DNA of 64,000 nucleotides, taken from positions 864,492 to 928,491 of the forward strand of contig NW_019091366.1 of NCBI RefSeq assembly GCF_001949145.1. Reading direction: 5' to 3'. The notes beneath the pieces are model-generated. The model ran no database searches, was not told the DNA's origin, and worked only from the letters and a program-made list of their open reading frames with translations. The translations under genes and the position numbers were made by a program. This DNA comes from Acanthaster planci (Eukaryota > Echinodermata > Asteroidea > Valvatida > Acanthasteridae). The stretch's first letter is position 1. Every line of letters starts with the position of its first letter. This document shows, piece by piece, positions 24,901 through 37,184 of this stretch.

Positions 24901-27900
24901 GGTGACGCACGTCAAATCAACCAAAACAAGTAATCGAGTATGAAAACTGAAAGTAAATGTAGTTAGAAATGGACAAAGAAAGAGAAATGCCTCATGTCTC
25001 CATTTGTTTGGGGGAGAAAGGGAAGATGCATTGTAAAATTTACGGACAAGCAAGTGGCCAGAGATGGTTGTCGAGTTTGCCTCTTGGACCACTGCTTAAA
25101 GCTAAATGGAAGTAGTGTGCATTTTCTCAGATTTGGGATTTGATTGGTGGCTGTAGTTTTTTTGTTGAACCTTAAATTGCAGGAAAGCCATCCAGGAAGC
25201 AGTGTTGTATTTGAGTCCTTTCACTATTCCAGTCACAAGTCCTTTTACAAGGTCAGTCTTAAGGCATGAGGGTGAGCAATGACAAAAGAATGTTTTTGTC
25301 ACAGCTCATTTGAATAGCTTGTGAATTGGCTTAAGACTGAATGACTTGTGATGGACTTGCTGGGACTTGTGATGGACTCGAATACAACAGTGCCAGGAAG
25401 AGTGAAGTTCGTACAGGTGTGCATGATTGGTTCTTAATATTTTCTTTAAAATGCACACTTGCACAAAGAGAATCATTAAAAGAAAGGTGGGGGTGACAAA
25501 CCAGATTCTTGTGAATCTTTGGATGCGCCCCTCAGTCAACAACCTCACTCAACTGCGCCAGGGTTTTCCTGACTTTTCCCACCCAGATTTGGAAACTGAA
25601 ACCTCATCCGCTGTAATTCACGTGTTCGCTACATTTTTCCGTGCAAGAAATATGCAGGACATTAAGGTGCCTGGGAAAAAGTTCTCCAAACATTCGTTGC
25701 TTGCCCGAGTCAGGGCTGTAAACCAAGAACTTAAACATTGATAGTATTATGATAATTTTGAAAAACTTGAAGTCATGCTGCATCCAAATCACCAGTATAC
25801 TGGACCACAGCTAGACGTAGAGATTCTGAAGTTTGTAGGTGTCTTACAAAGCGTCTTGTGGCATCTGTGACCATTAAAGTCCAAAATGTGTGTGGACAGA
25901 ATGGGACACAAGCCATGTTCGCACAGTGGTTAGAGTTACTGCAGTTAGTGTACTGCAAAAGGTTCTTGTAGGTACTTTTTCGTTGAATGTGCACAAACTG
26001 GCATGAGAAGCATCTCTGCATGGGTACCAGGTACTCTCCAGCATGTGAATTTCAGTGTTTGTCAAGTTTTGGGTGCTTACTTATGGAGTAAAGACAAATA
26101 CATGTACAGTGTACATGTAATTTGTGATGTTGACAAAAGCAGTTTGTGTACTCCCTAGTATGAATAATCCAAACCTGTTAGCAGTTAAATAATCAGCTGA
26201 AAAAGATGGAAGCCGAGTGACACTCTAATCATGCAAGAATCTTCTTTCTCTCTCACTCTTGCAGCAGAATTCACTGGAGTCGTCGTCGTCGTCACAGAGG
26301 CACAGAAGACTAGGCAACCAGACACTAATGGTGAGTTCTTGAAGTCTGGGATTTTGTTTTACTTAAGAGGATTTGTGTGTGGCAGGGATAAGATGGCCTT
26401 TGCATTGTGACTTTAAAGCTGCCTGCAAGGGCCGCTGACCTCATCCCGCTGCTGTCGTACATACATGTGTGAGCTGGCTGTGGTTGCAAACAGGGGAGGC
26501 AGCAATTAACTCTGAAGAGATGGTTGCTTAGCAGGGAGCGGGAAGATTACATTTGATGTGATGTATTGACAAGTTGATCTGTTGCTGACTTAGGCCTCCC
26601 CCACCCCTGTGTCTTGACTGCATTAATTACACTGTAGTACCCTCCACTATGCTGTAATGCTTGCCTTTTTTTTTGTCCTTGGCGTTTTTGATAATGTTGT
26701 TATGCATGTATTGTGACTGGTATTGTGTGCAATGTAACATTGCTTCTTTCATTATAAAATAAAAAATTCATTGGCTACAGTGCTTGTATCTTCAGACACT
26801 GCCGAAAAGCCTGCTGGAAAGTCTCTCTATAACACGCCTAACTAAACCTCTTTAATTCTACATGTATGTTCCCTTTATCATATGTTGTTCCACTGCACTT
26901 AAAACTAATTAGATGACACAGTACTGCTTGACTCTTGGCTGTTTTTCCGTTGGGAAATTTTCGGCCTGCCGTCTGTGCCTTTGAAACTGAACTGATCCAG
27001 AGTTTCTGGACCTATCTGCAGGCCCCTACCCTGTTTTTTGTCTGCGTATGTCATGCAGTCTGGTTTTTAACTTCTAGAGTGTTTTCCTGTCAAGGTTTAT
27101 TTAGCAATGTTTCAGGCTGAGGTTAGTTCGGACATGCATGGCTGCACAGCTCATCCATAGATCAGTGGCCCACAGGCCAAAGTGTTTCCCAGTTGACCAC
27201 AATGTACATGTACGTGTACTGCCCTTAGTGCATGCTTTTCCTCTGTGAGTTCATTTCAGCTGTCTCTTTCCCAGTTTGTCTTCCAAATGTCATTTGTTAA
27301 GCATCAGATCGCAAAACACCTCGCTGTGGAGGTTGTGGAAGAGACTACCGTACAGTACTCTCACCCAACTGTCATGCACTCACAGGCACTGATTTCATTC
27401 AAGGACAATGCAATAGACCCAACCACTCTTTATTAAAGCAAGGATAAGATAGGACAATTATCTCCTCCTGGAACCTCAAAATCAGCGGGTTTTCCACTGA
27501 AACAGCACTGTGGGTCGCTGGATGGCGCTAATTGATATTATGTTAGTAGGTACCTCGATGGAACCCATAATATACAAGTAGTGTATCTATGTGCAAAGAA
27601 CACCAAAAAAAAAACAAAAAAACACCAGGCTGTAGTCTCCAACACTGCTGGGTCCAGTTACAAGCAGATGGGTAGCAGCAATGTGCTCATTAGTCTCAAC
27701 AAATGTACATTTTTCATTACTGTTATAACCTGCTGCTCTGTGCCCATCAAATGTCTGTGCTGAACAATTCAATGAAATTGTCCCCTGGTATCCCATGATT
27801 CCCCCTCCCTTGATTTGAGAGAAATCTTGGGATTTTAAAGAAGCCATTGAAAGAAAAAACTTCCTGACACTGCTGTAATTTTTCTGAACAGATCATATCT

Positions 27901-30900
27901 TCTGGTTTATTTTTGTGCCATATGCTGGGAGATACCATCAGGAGCTGGGAAAAGCATCAGCCAATCTCATACCACACTGCCAAAGATAGCGTGACGGTAT
28001 GGCGCATGAGAATAACTCTGTCATCAGGAGTCTTATATTTTCCAGGAATTATGTGCTGTTGCCCTGTAATCCAACCAAAATATGTCTGGTTTGACATATC
28101 ACATTACTTTTTTGCAATAGCAATCCACTCTCGGATCTGCTGATCAGCTTTTGCAGTTCAATATTTCAAGTGTGTCTTCTTGTCACATGCAGTAATTCAA
28201 AAGGAGAGATGTACATGAATATGCATGTACATTTTTCAACATGATAAATTACTGTACTCTATAATTTGGCAAGCTGGTCCCACTGTTTTCAGGTAGAAGG
28301 AAGGGCTGGTAGTTGTTGCCAGTTCACAGTTGTCAAGGATCAGTTGGCGTTGCGCCATCAAACCCTTTTATGCCAAGACTCAGAATTAGCATCCTTAATA
28401 ACTGATATATTTGTCAAAGGAATGCAGCATGTTACCTTTTTTGCAGGGCAACTTTTAGTACGAGAGGTGCAAACAGTCAACGGCACATTTGATACTCTGG
28501 TCTGGCTTGTTTTGAAGAAGCTGACTGCGGCTCACTTGTGTGTGTCACTCATGTTCACTTACAGTGTAGCCGCGACTTAAACCCTGTAGTGCTGGTAGTG
28601 TACAGGAGCACTTGTTTTGACTGGATGGACACAAATAATTAGTTTTCAAAGCCCCTAGGACTTAGTTACTGGTACTTAGTGGATGTTCATGAAGTAATAT
28701 TTCTTCAGGCACCTGCTGTATTGGGTAGGCCACAAGTTAGACACACATTGAGACAATTTGCTGTGGTACTTTTTACTTCTGTCTGAGTAATTGCATACTT
28801 GGATGCATTGGACCACATTCATCATCACATGTTCAATGCAGAGAGTGCCCAATAATCTGTTGATAGTGTGAGAGGGGCCCTCCCTGTCCCTGATGGCTTG
28901 CCAGTCCAGGATGGATGAATTGCATTTTTGAGTTGGCTTGCCGCAGTCTCATTGAACTCTGTCTGCTCGCTCAATCCTGCATAGTCGGCCGTTTAGGAAG
29001 GGGAATCGGTGGTTCCCACATCGACATTGCGTACTTGGAGCCAGCAGATGGCTTCTCCCTCTGCCCCGTGACTGCCCTCCAGACTGCCGGCCTTCACTTT
29101 CGGTTTGCGAGTTTTATATATCTCTGTGTGTGCGATCAGGGCATCGGGGTCAACATGAATTTTTTCATTCATTTCGAACTTTGCAAGGGCTGTGCAGACA
29201 TGCTCATTTTGCTGCAATTTTGTGCAGCCTCAGCTAGGCAGAACTTTGTTCTTGTGATTTAGGATGGGGGAATCCTCTGAACTCAGACAATTTCATGGCT
29301 ACCAAATCACGGAGGAGAACACTGCCAGACTGGTAGTCAAACATTTTTGCAGTACTGTAAGAATTTGGAGAAGACGGGCTTGTGCTTGAAACTGTATAGT
29401 GTACAGTGTGATATCTGGAGTTGTTACAAGAAGTCTTTAACTTTCATGAAAAACTTGGGGTACTCAATTATACAGATATCCAGACACATATGAAATTCCA
29501 ATTCTGTACATGGGGGGAACCCATGGTCAACTCAAGGCTTCGGGGGTTGAGTTACATAATACCAGAACACCCGTATTTGCCCCCCTCCCAAAAAAAAAGA
29601 AGTGGCATGCCATAAGAAAGGTTTTGTTTTAACTTTTTACACATCTGCAGTTTTTCATTGCAATTCCTTGGCATGGCTAGAGCTAAATTTTTTGCTCTCT
29701 CTATAAATTATGTCTCCATTCTTCTCATATATCAATCATCTCTTTGCCCTGATAAAAGTTCACAGTTCCCCCTGCACTGTTTTTTACTCAGCCAAGGCTT
29801 TCATTGAAATGACATCAAAGACAGTACTTGTCTGTACCTAAACTGGTTTTGCCAAATTTTCCCAGCAGAACAGTTACACCCAACACTCAACAGATCCATT
29901 TGCCATGTTGGTGCTGTTTTCATCACCACCGCACTTGTCGCATTGATGTGGGGTTGGTATGGTCAGATCCATCATTCCATCCAGACCATGACTCTGCACA
30001 GGTTGATATCACTCCCTCCACTCCCCCATTAATCAAAGAAAAATGAGAGATGCATGCACAGAGCTGCAGCAAGAACTGAATTACATTTCCAAGGTCTGCA
30101 GGCAAATTATGTTGGTTCTGGGAAGTGGTTCGGTCAGTTTTGGTTCACCGTCTCCATTTTTTTTATTTGGAAGTTGGGAGCAGTAATCTTGACTTCGCAC
30201 CTTAGTCCGTTTCACTTAAGCTCTCCTTGGCTTGTTCATGGATCCTCTTTGAAAAAGGGAAAAAATCAAAGAGGAGAAAAAATTACCAGACATTTTCAAT
30301 GTTGGCTGAGCCCACATAACTTTTTTTTAACCTCACAGCTTACATGTAATTGAATTGGGCAGCCTGCAACATGAAACATTGTTTTTCAAGTGTCGTTCAC
30401 TCAGTTAATTAAAAGCACATGGTACAGTCGGATGCCAGTGTAAGCCATCCATGTATGTGAAGTATCACTGGCCGACCGATGACGACATTGATCTCAGAAA
30501 AAGGCCCCGTCGGCTAAATGGTAAGGATTGATTAGAGTGCATGCCATGTTGCCTCTGGGGATGATTTAGCTAATTTTATAACCTTTGATAGAGCCAGCCC
30601 TTGGAACCCCTTGAGAGTTTTTTTTTTTTTTGGCTGAGGACGCCTTTTTCTCCCCTTTCTAAATTCAACGACATCATCACCACACACTGTGCTCTTCCAC
30701 GTCACAAATGATAACAATGATGTGTCCTCTGATGATACATTACATTGGTCCCATCATGTAAGTTTGCTCCCCGAAATGGGCTTTCAGTGCACTGAAATAA
30801 CCACTGAAAAGGACTGAAAGGTCCAAGTGATCCAAGCTTTGTGTTTATGTGCATGTGGAATCTTCGGAACGTCATGGGTTGTAAGGGAACGGTTCACCAG

Positions 30901-33900
30901 GAATATTCACCAAAAGTTCACTCTTGTAGAGAGAGCTCTTGTGATTCACAGAAGTATGAGTGGTGGGTCTCTTAATCATGTTGGATTCAAGTTGAATTGA
31001 GACAATCATATTCTAACTTCAGGTGTGATGTGCTTGTGCTGATAATGTGCACTCTATTTGTACGGTAGAGTCGTTATTTTCATGGGTGCATTGTAATACA
31101 TGTACCTGTATATTCCTTTGTAAATGCACAGTCTTGACATTCACTGAATATGTGATAGCTAGGCCTGTGGTAAGGTTAAGGTCTCCTGCACAATTTCAGT
31201 TTTGGCCCTAAGTTTTCACACAACAAATTTTATATACCAATGCAATAATTCAATCATAATCATTTTGTTTTCTGGTTTTATTTTACCCAAAGGGCATTGC
31301 TGAATTTGTAACCTTATGCTGTCCAAAATGCATTGGTTTCCACCCCTCACCTGCCCCCTTGCCTCCCCCCCTTGCCCTCCCTCAACGATTTTGTTTCTTT
31401 CAACGCCTTGTTGCTTTGCATTCCCTTCTCCCTCTTTTTCCCCTGCCCCTTCCCCCTCCAACATTCAGTGTTCTTAATAAATTACTTTTTTGCTTCGTGT
31501 GATATGTGCGGCTTTAAAGCCCTGCTAGGTGATAAGTTCACAGGCAGGCTCTCAAGTCAACTGGTTATTTATTTCACCAAGTTCAAGAAGGCAGAAGGCA
31601 GATAGTCCCAGAGACTCGCTTGCAAACAGACTTGAAGCCCTTGGCCGACAGGCAGGACTTTTCCCTGACCCGTTTAGCTGTGGTTGTTTAAGTCTTTCAT
31701 CTGGAGAACATAATTTTTTTTGCGCACTGTTTTACACTCGGTGCACATGCTCTGGAGATTTTGATTTCTGCCCAACAGCTGTAATCCTTCATCCCCCAAA
31801 GAAGAAATAAAAAAAAATGATCTGGAGAATGAGAGAAATGCCTGTCAAAGCCTACCGCCTGGAATTCTTTTGATTTCCTCGGCTTTTCCCTGGATTTCTC
31901 TTGTCTATTTTTAATATTTCACTTGACAGCGTGTGAAAGCTCCAGTCTGTTCCTGTGCAGTGCCCAGCTCCGAACCCCTTGGTAATTGCGTTCCTGATTA
32001 TCACGCTTTACGTGATTCATGGGCTCTGTTACTTCATTTGGCAGGTGCTGTTCTTTACTCTCTAGAATGTGTTTTATGGTTTTCATTTCTTTCTGTTTTT
32101 TTTTTTCTTGTGATCAGGGGAATGCATCTCTGGAGCGTTTAATCCTTTTAAGTGCAGCGATACCCCCATGCATGCATCCCCAGCCTTGCTCCAGATTAAA
32201 TTCGATTTCACGATCTCTTTCTTGCCTGTCGCAGTCATTTTTAGGAATGGTCATTCATTTCTTCCCCGGAAACTGAAGCTGCTCTGTTTGTTGAATGATA
32301 ACATAGTGATGTAGACATGCTCCCAGGCTTTTTTTTTTCCTTAAAAGTTTTTTTTGGGGGGGAGGGGCAGCTGTGTGTGTCCCACGTCCATCTTAGGGAT
32401 TACTGCAGGGATCTTGGCTATCTGCCACCACAGGGTTTATGCATTACTGTGTAAGCCGATACCTCATCATGCCACTTCAATCAAGCTTGCAGTGTCCCTC
32501 CTCCCCCCCCTCCCAAATAAGTCCAGTCAAAGCTTTTGATCACAAACACCAGCATGTGCTGGAATACTTGGTGACATCTCAATTCCCACACCGCATCTGT
32601 GGATTCACCACATCTGGCTTTTTCTGTGCATCAGTCGCCCTGGGACTATCAAACCTCCTCGATTTTCCTTCATCTTAAAAAGTTCTCCTTGTTTTCTCAC
32701 AGAGTGTCCCTTCACATCATGGCTGCACAACACCTTCTCCCATCTTTTGTAAATGAGATCAAGAGCCTCATTGGGCATGCAAGCAATTGACTATGTTAGC
32801 CAAAAGATCCTTTGTGCAACCTTTTTTATTCAACTCAAGAAAACAAAATCCAAACTTAGTATTTTTCCGGACTCCATTTTTTCATTTCTCTCTTGATCCC
32901 CAAGCTAATCCCACTAACAAGTATTCCACCAAATCTTGAGACTTCATAATCATGATTCCTAAAAATGTAAATTCATCAAAGAATTTTTTTGAATTTTTTT
33001 TACAGTAGTTTCCCCTTAATATGGAGGTGTCTAATGTTCTCTCAGTTAAGCCACATGGGGCCTACCTTTTCAACTCTGACAAATTTTTGTGGTTCAGGAA
33101 GTTGAAAAGGCATTTCTCTGAATGAGACTAGTGCAGGTGCAATTATGACTTCATAACCAGAGAGACTTGACCAGTGAAAACTCTCCGCAGCACCTGTTCA
33201 AAGCGGAACCCCTTCATTTTCTCAACAAAGCTCCTTGAAAAGAAGGGTTCATGGCTGTTCCTATCCCGAGAAGGCTTGTTGGCTGGAGGCTTTACACCGG
33301 GCCATTAATACTGATATTTTCTTTCAACAAAGGCTCACAAGAGAATTCGCAGAGCACCATGCATGAGTGGTACCCAACCTGCAACACATACAAGGCAACC
33401 CCCCCTCCTTGAGTTTAGGATTATTAATGTCTAGATAGTGAAAGAGTAGGGTTATGCAGTCACCTCGCCCTGATCTCTTGAGCAAGCAGAATGACATTCA
33501 GGGTGGTGTAAAGTAGAAAAATAACAGATGACGTAGGTTTGGATTTTAGTGCCATATGGACACAATACATTTTTGAAGTTGTGGCTTTATTTAAGCTCTG
33601 TATTACGGTCCAAATGGGCCACTCATCTTATGGAAAATGAACATTGCTGGTACACATGGCTGTGCACAAGTATCGTTGATTGATGGACGATTTTGTTGTA
33701 CCTCTCAAACAATAATACACAACAGTTTAAATTAATGAAGAACATGCATATTACTTCTATCAGCTCTTACATCCTTGGATCCTTTGCGTTCCTTTCCATA
33801 ATCCTTGGAAGCTTTACATTTCTGTTAGTTTCTTAATGAGTGTCCCATACTTTTTCCTGTGCCTTTTTTTTTTTAATAGCCTAATGCTTGAATGTATTGT

Positions 33901-36900
33901 TGGACAGATTGACAAGATGCTTAGCCTTTTGAGTGGGAAAAACCATATAAAGACAGGGTTGGCATGAGAGCAAATTATTCTCCCGTGGAATGGAAACAAG
34001 CTTGCCTCGGCACGAAGGCCCAGAAGAGCGGAAATACAACATAATCCCCGTAGTCCTCCCTGCATTCGCCATCTTGAGCTGGAATTTCAGAGCCGATTCC
34101 CCTGTAATCAATACGCGTTAAGGGAACTCGCGTGAGACGTGTATACACAAGTCATAGTGCTCTCCTGGACAGCTGAGCAGGGCGGTTCTACCTGTCTTTT
34201 TTGCTGTGAATATTGCATTTCACGTTATTAGAGTGAATGGTCCCCGAAACTATAGACTAGAGGAAGGATATATTGATGAACATAATGCAATAAGTCACAG
34301 CCTTTGTCAGGAAGGGCTCCTCTATTCGATTAAAGCGCTAGCAACTGGGACAAGTCATTTTTTGAGGCCGTCTCAGTTTAGCTCCAGTCCTCCCGTCTGC
34401 CCACAAATAGACCTACATTGCATACCCGCAGGAGGTGTACCTTGACCAAGGAAAACAGTTTGTCGCGCATGATACACCACCGTGCTGGAAAAACAGCCGT
34501 CCTCGGTGTTCCTTCTCTTTTCATTAATAAAAAGAGGAAGGTAGTCGTTTCAGTTAAACTTGCATGTACTGTTGAACATATTGAGCTAACGTGGTTTCTG
34601 TTTATTTTGGAAGGCTGCCAGTGGGCCTATCGCTAGTTTTATTCTTACTGAGCATACAAACAACAATTGATAAGCGTGCATGTGTCTGCATTTTTGTGCA
34701 GTGTGCAGGTTTCTAAACCATGCAGTGTTTATACCGGTACTTACAGGGGCACCCTCAGAATGAAGCATTTCTTCATTAGTAATTAACCATCTGGTATTGC
34801 CATATAAATAGGTTACATCTAAGTGGGACTAAAATGTACATTTATATCGCTGCTTGTTACAAAAACTGCGACTTGCAACAGCACCAACGTCTTTCCTTGG
34901 AAAACAGCCAACTTTCTCCCAGGCCCATCAATCTCGGGGCATTGCCACCTGATACACTCCAGAAGGAATGCCAGCAATTAAGATTCTCGTGTTGTGATGT
35001 TTCACCTGAGCGTGTTGCTGGTCTCACACGTGCAAGGGGCTCCGATATCGGAGAGCGTAAATCATGTGGGAATGGAATACGGATCTTTGTCCCTCTTTTT
35101 TTTTTAAGGATGGGGGAATGTTGAGCATCTGAAGCCATGGGTAGCAGAGGTTTTGTAGGATTTGTGCCCGCCAAAATGGAAAATATAGCTGTGTCATATT
35201 GCAGGTAAATCAGTCTTGTACACCATAAATAGGAGTGGTTTAATAGCGTCTAGGCATTCAGGCATGTTTACTAGTGGAGTTTTCCCTTGACTGGTTGGGT
35301 TATTGGAGTAAGACGAGGTTCGAGTGTTGGGAAGTGTCAATCCTGATTGAGTACGTAAATGGGGCTCTATGCATGCTCTCAGCCTTCTGAGATGAAGATG
35401 CCCGAAGTGGCCTTTGGATGTGTCCCAAAACCAGTTAATTGCGTAGAATGAATGCATCACGTATACATATACTTTTGTCGGAAAAACAGTAACACACACT
35501 GTACTCGGTTTTTAATGCTTAAATGGGCAGGAATTTACCAGCAGGACAATTTGGCTCTGTGTGACTTATGTGAAGCCACGACCAGATTGCTTCCATAGAA
35601 GGTCGTGCGTTATTCCCTGTTGAAGCCAAGCCATGAGGACATAGCCATTCTTTCGTGGTGTTAGGCCATACGGACACACTGCGCCCTCAACGTCTGTGTA
35701 CACTGGGATTAGAATCATAGGGTTGGTGCATTGTTTCCTCCAAGCTTGTATAAAGAGCAGGATTTTCACTTGCGGCATCAGTGAGTAAGGGTCACGTCGT
35801 TTGGGTAACTATTTCCTCATGCTATAAATTGCCCAAACTGGTGAGGAGAGCCTGACAGACCGAAGGAGAAACACTACATGGGTACCAATCTGCAGATGGT
35901 CTGTCTCAGCCACTGTGTGTACATTATGAGAGCACTGTTTTGTCAGAATGGTATGATTTGCTGGCCCAGTGTCTCTCTTGAGCAGGCTGTCGTGTCGGGA
36001 CACCTAACTTGAGCATGTCAAGTCCAAGGGTTCAAATTTTCAAGTCTTCCCTTTGGAGCCCATTCCATTGGCACTGTAAATCAGTGACAAGTGCACGGCT
36101 GTGATGGCATGTAATCAGTTGGTGTTTGTACAATGTATACATGCTAGCATGCCAGTAAGGGGTTGGTGTTTCGGTTCACTACAGCACAAAAAAGGATTTA
36201 TGCTAACCGATGGCCCGCTGCCCTTTTTTTCAAAGCAGGCAAGCTGTTGAAAGTGCTTGTGGTCATTATTTACACTCAGGCTATACCTCATTGCATTCAG
36301 CTTGTGTTTTTGACTGCGTGCTTCTCCATTGATAGTGGACGAATTGAAATTCCACTTTCAGACATAACGCACTTGTCTTAGTACACGTTATGTGCCTTAA
36401 GTCATCGTTGCCCAGATGAGTACAGTAAAATAATACAAGCATATTCTGTTGCATGTTTTTGATTTCAGCTGTGCGCAAAAGAGCTTCTTTTGTCACCTTT
36501 GAGTTCATTTGAATTCCAGAACATACCTCAACAGTATATCTGTACAATACTCTATTTTGGTGTTGAAAAAATCCACTGCCTCATATGAATAACATTAATC
36601 ACATCCATTTGTGTGAATTGATTATTGAGGTCTGTTCATCCACCCCTAGTTTTTTCAAAATGCAAATCATATAATTTTGCCCCCTGTTTTGCCCAATTCC
36701 TCAGAACAAGTATTACACCAGGAGTTATGGCAAGTCCCTGCTGGACTCACAGCAGTTCTGCGGCCTGCAGACCATTGCCTCCTCGCCGCGGGACACATCC
36801 GGCCATGCTTCCAGCATCCTGATCACACCTACCTCAAGCCCCACGCAGGAACTGGACCAGCAGCCTGCAGGGGCCGGCCTCAAGCCGGCGCCCGGCCCGC

Positions 36901-37079
36901 AGTACAGCCTGCGCAACAGCACCCGCTGCCATGATGCCGAGCGAGAATGTCAGGAGTGCTGCCACAGCAGCGATGAGGAGAACGGGGACGAGTTGGACCG
37001 GGAGGACGGATTCGACTCAGGCATCTTCCCCCTGGATCCTAGCAATGAATTGGACGTTGACCAAATTGAACAAAACTGA
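3874..37079 (+). CDS. Unrecognised gene, 3' portion (three visible exons, C-terminal tail)
   Basis: This is the 3' end of a multi-exon gene entering from the left edge. Visible exons are 3874-3939, 26265-26330 and 36705-37079, all starting in phase 0, giving 22 + 22 + 124 residues and a TGA stop. The tail has APFVTPEDWPY first, then a five-Ser run followed by basic QRHRR, then NKYYTRSYGKSLL, a Ser/Thr/Pro stretch (ILITPTSSPT), a Gln/Ala/Gly/Pro-rich stretch, a Cys cluster (CHDAERECQECC) and an acidic end (SSDEENGDELDRED, closing with LDVDQIEQN). This looks like a mostly disordered regulatory C-terminus. I do not recognise the family, and the N-terminal domains lie outside the window. Further exons in the 22-kb and 10-kb introns cannot be excluded; any must be compatible with phase 0 on both sides. 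Confidence 0.65.
4111..4140. repeat. Three perfect copies of TAAAGAGCAT
   Basis: A perfect 10-bp unit is repeated three times head to tail. A minor slippage-type repeat. Confidence 0.9.
5461..5697. mobile_element. MITE-like element with about 27-bp terminal inverted repeats
   Basis: The left end GGGGCCAATTTCATAGCACT continues GCTTAAGCA. The right end read on the other strand is GGACCAATTTCATAGAGCT continuing GCTTAAGCA. The termini thus match over about 27 bp with a few differences, 237 bp apart overall. The interior (GTTTAAGCATG, CTGCTTAAGC-type words) has no coding capacity. No clear target-site duplication is visible. The terminal sequence resembles a family I recall from echinoderm genomes, which I cannot verify here. 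Confidence 0.7.
10951..11129. repeat. 90-bp tandem duplication
   Basis: Copy 1 (10951-11040) and copy 2 (11041-11129) both start AGGGAGTGG, share GAGTGATCA, AAATCTTCCCT, CTGTGAAT and TCAGCTTGT in order, and differ by scattered substitutions and a 1-nt indel. Divergence suggests an old duplication. Confidence 0.8.
16836..17036. mobile_element. Non-autonomous inverted-repeat element, about 200 bp
   Basis: The left terminus ATCCGGTTTGTAAGTG is matched on the opposite strand at the right terminus by ATCCGGTTCGTAAGTG. Both are followed within a few bases by a GTCAC word. The interior is not coding and contains a perfect CRE octamer TGACGTCA at 16853-16860. No target-site duplication is visible. 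A short repeat of TTTTAGATGTTGTAAC immediately follows (about 17040-17085). Confidence 0.65.
23855..24045. mobile_element. Large foldback (inverted repeat arms about 80-90 bp)
   Basis: Left arm motifs in order are GGGAATAAATAGGTGCTTGG, AGTCTTAAAC, GCTCAGGAGAA and TAATGCCC. The right arm gives the complements in reverse order: GGGCATTA, TTCTCCTGAGC, GTTTAAGAC and CCAAGCACACGTTTATTCCC. The loop is about 14 nt (23946-23959). The arms are imperfect, so this is an aged foldback or MITE. Just upstream (23579-23620) the word ATAATGCC[CT]GCTG occurs twice, so related repeat material may extend left to about 23540. Confidence 0.75.
26265..26330 (+). CDS. Left gene, exon B (66 nt) with NAGNAG acceptor
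   Basis: A long pyrimidine tract (CTTCTTTCTCTCTCACTCTT) leads into GCAGCAG. The exon is open in phase 0 and ends ATG before the donor GTGAGT. It encodes QNSLE, five serines (TCG repeated four times plus TCA, 26280-26294), then QRHRRLGNQTLM. The tandem CAGCAG allows acceptors three bases apart, which would include or omit the first Gln. Phase 0-0, like exon A. Confidence 0.75.
26331..36704 (+). other. Intron of about 10.4 kb
   Basis: No further exon supported. It contains ordinary AT-rich intronic sequence, several pyrimidine-rich tracts (for example 31333-31470 and 32330-32360) and isolated ACATGT words. A 104-codon open stretch at 28266-28580 lacks splice context and family resemblance. I see no RNA gene. 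Confidence 0.5.
36705..37079 (+). CDS. Left gene, terminal coding exon C (124 codons plus TGA)
   Basis: The acceptor TTCCTCAG is followed by 124 in-frame codons to TGA at 37077-37079. Base composition rises sharply in GC, as expected for coding sequence in this AT-rich locus. Order of features: NKYYTRSYGKSLLDSQQFC, a Ser/Thr/Pro segment containing ILITPTSSPT, a Gly/Ala/Pro-rich linker, a Cys/His cluster (RCHDAERECQECCHSSDE), then an acidic tail with DGFDSGIFPLDPS and a final LDVDQIEQN. There is no membrane segment or catalytic motif. The Cys spacing does not match a standard zinc finger I know. Family not recognised. Confidence 0.85.
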   Translation, partial: NKYYTRSYGKSLLDSQQFCGLQTIASSPRDTSGHASSILITPTSSPTQELDQQPAGAGLKPAPGPQYSLRNSTRCHDAERECQECCHSSDEENGDELDREDGFDSGIFPLDPSNELDVDQIEQN

Positions 37080-37178
37080 TAAAAGGGAGAGTGGCAACTA
37101 TTTTGTTTTTAGGTGGACCTTCTTTCTTTTTCTGTTTTTATGTTACAATTTGTCAACCGAACATTTTGTGAAAACAGA

Positions 37179-37184
37179 AATAAA
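37179..37184 (+). terminator. Proximal polyadenylation signal AATAAA
   Basis: Canonical hexamer about 100 nt after the TGA, the first candidate 3' end for the left gene. Confidence 0.4.

Larger units (their letters stand above)
3940..26264 (+). other. Intron of about 22.3 kb
   Basis: It lies between two 66-nt exons. Identified contents are a 3 x 10-bp tandem repeat (4111-4140), a MITE-like element (5461-5697), a 90-bp tandem duplication (10951-11129), an inverted-repeat element (16836-17036), a large foldback (23855-24045), a 22-bp direct repeat around 25342-25380, a loose direct repeat sharing CACTCAGTTTGGC at about 20928 and 21281, and numerous ACATGT clusters. No further exon with acceptor, compatible phase, open frame and donor together was found by eye. 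Its size suggests room for regulatory elements, but I cannot mark any without alignment. Confidence 0.5.

Noticed and set aside
24475-25092. 205-codon open frame on the minus strand, the longest gap-free frame in the window
   Set aside because: Composition is that of intronic DNA; no domain, no splice context and no recognisable motif. In 64 kb on six frames one such frame is expected by chance.
28266-28580. 104-codon plus-strand open frame in the 10-kb intron
   Set aside because: An AG precedes part of it, but no donor follows in phase and no domain is recognisable.
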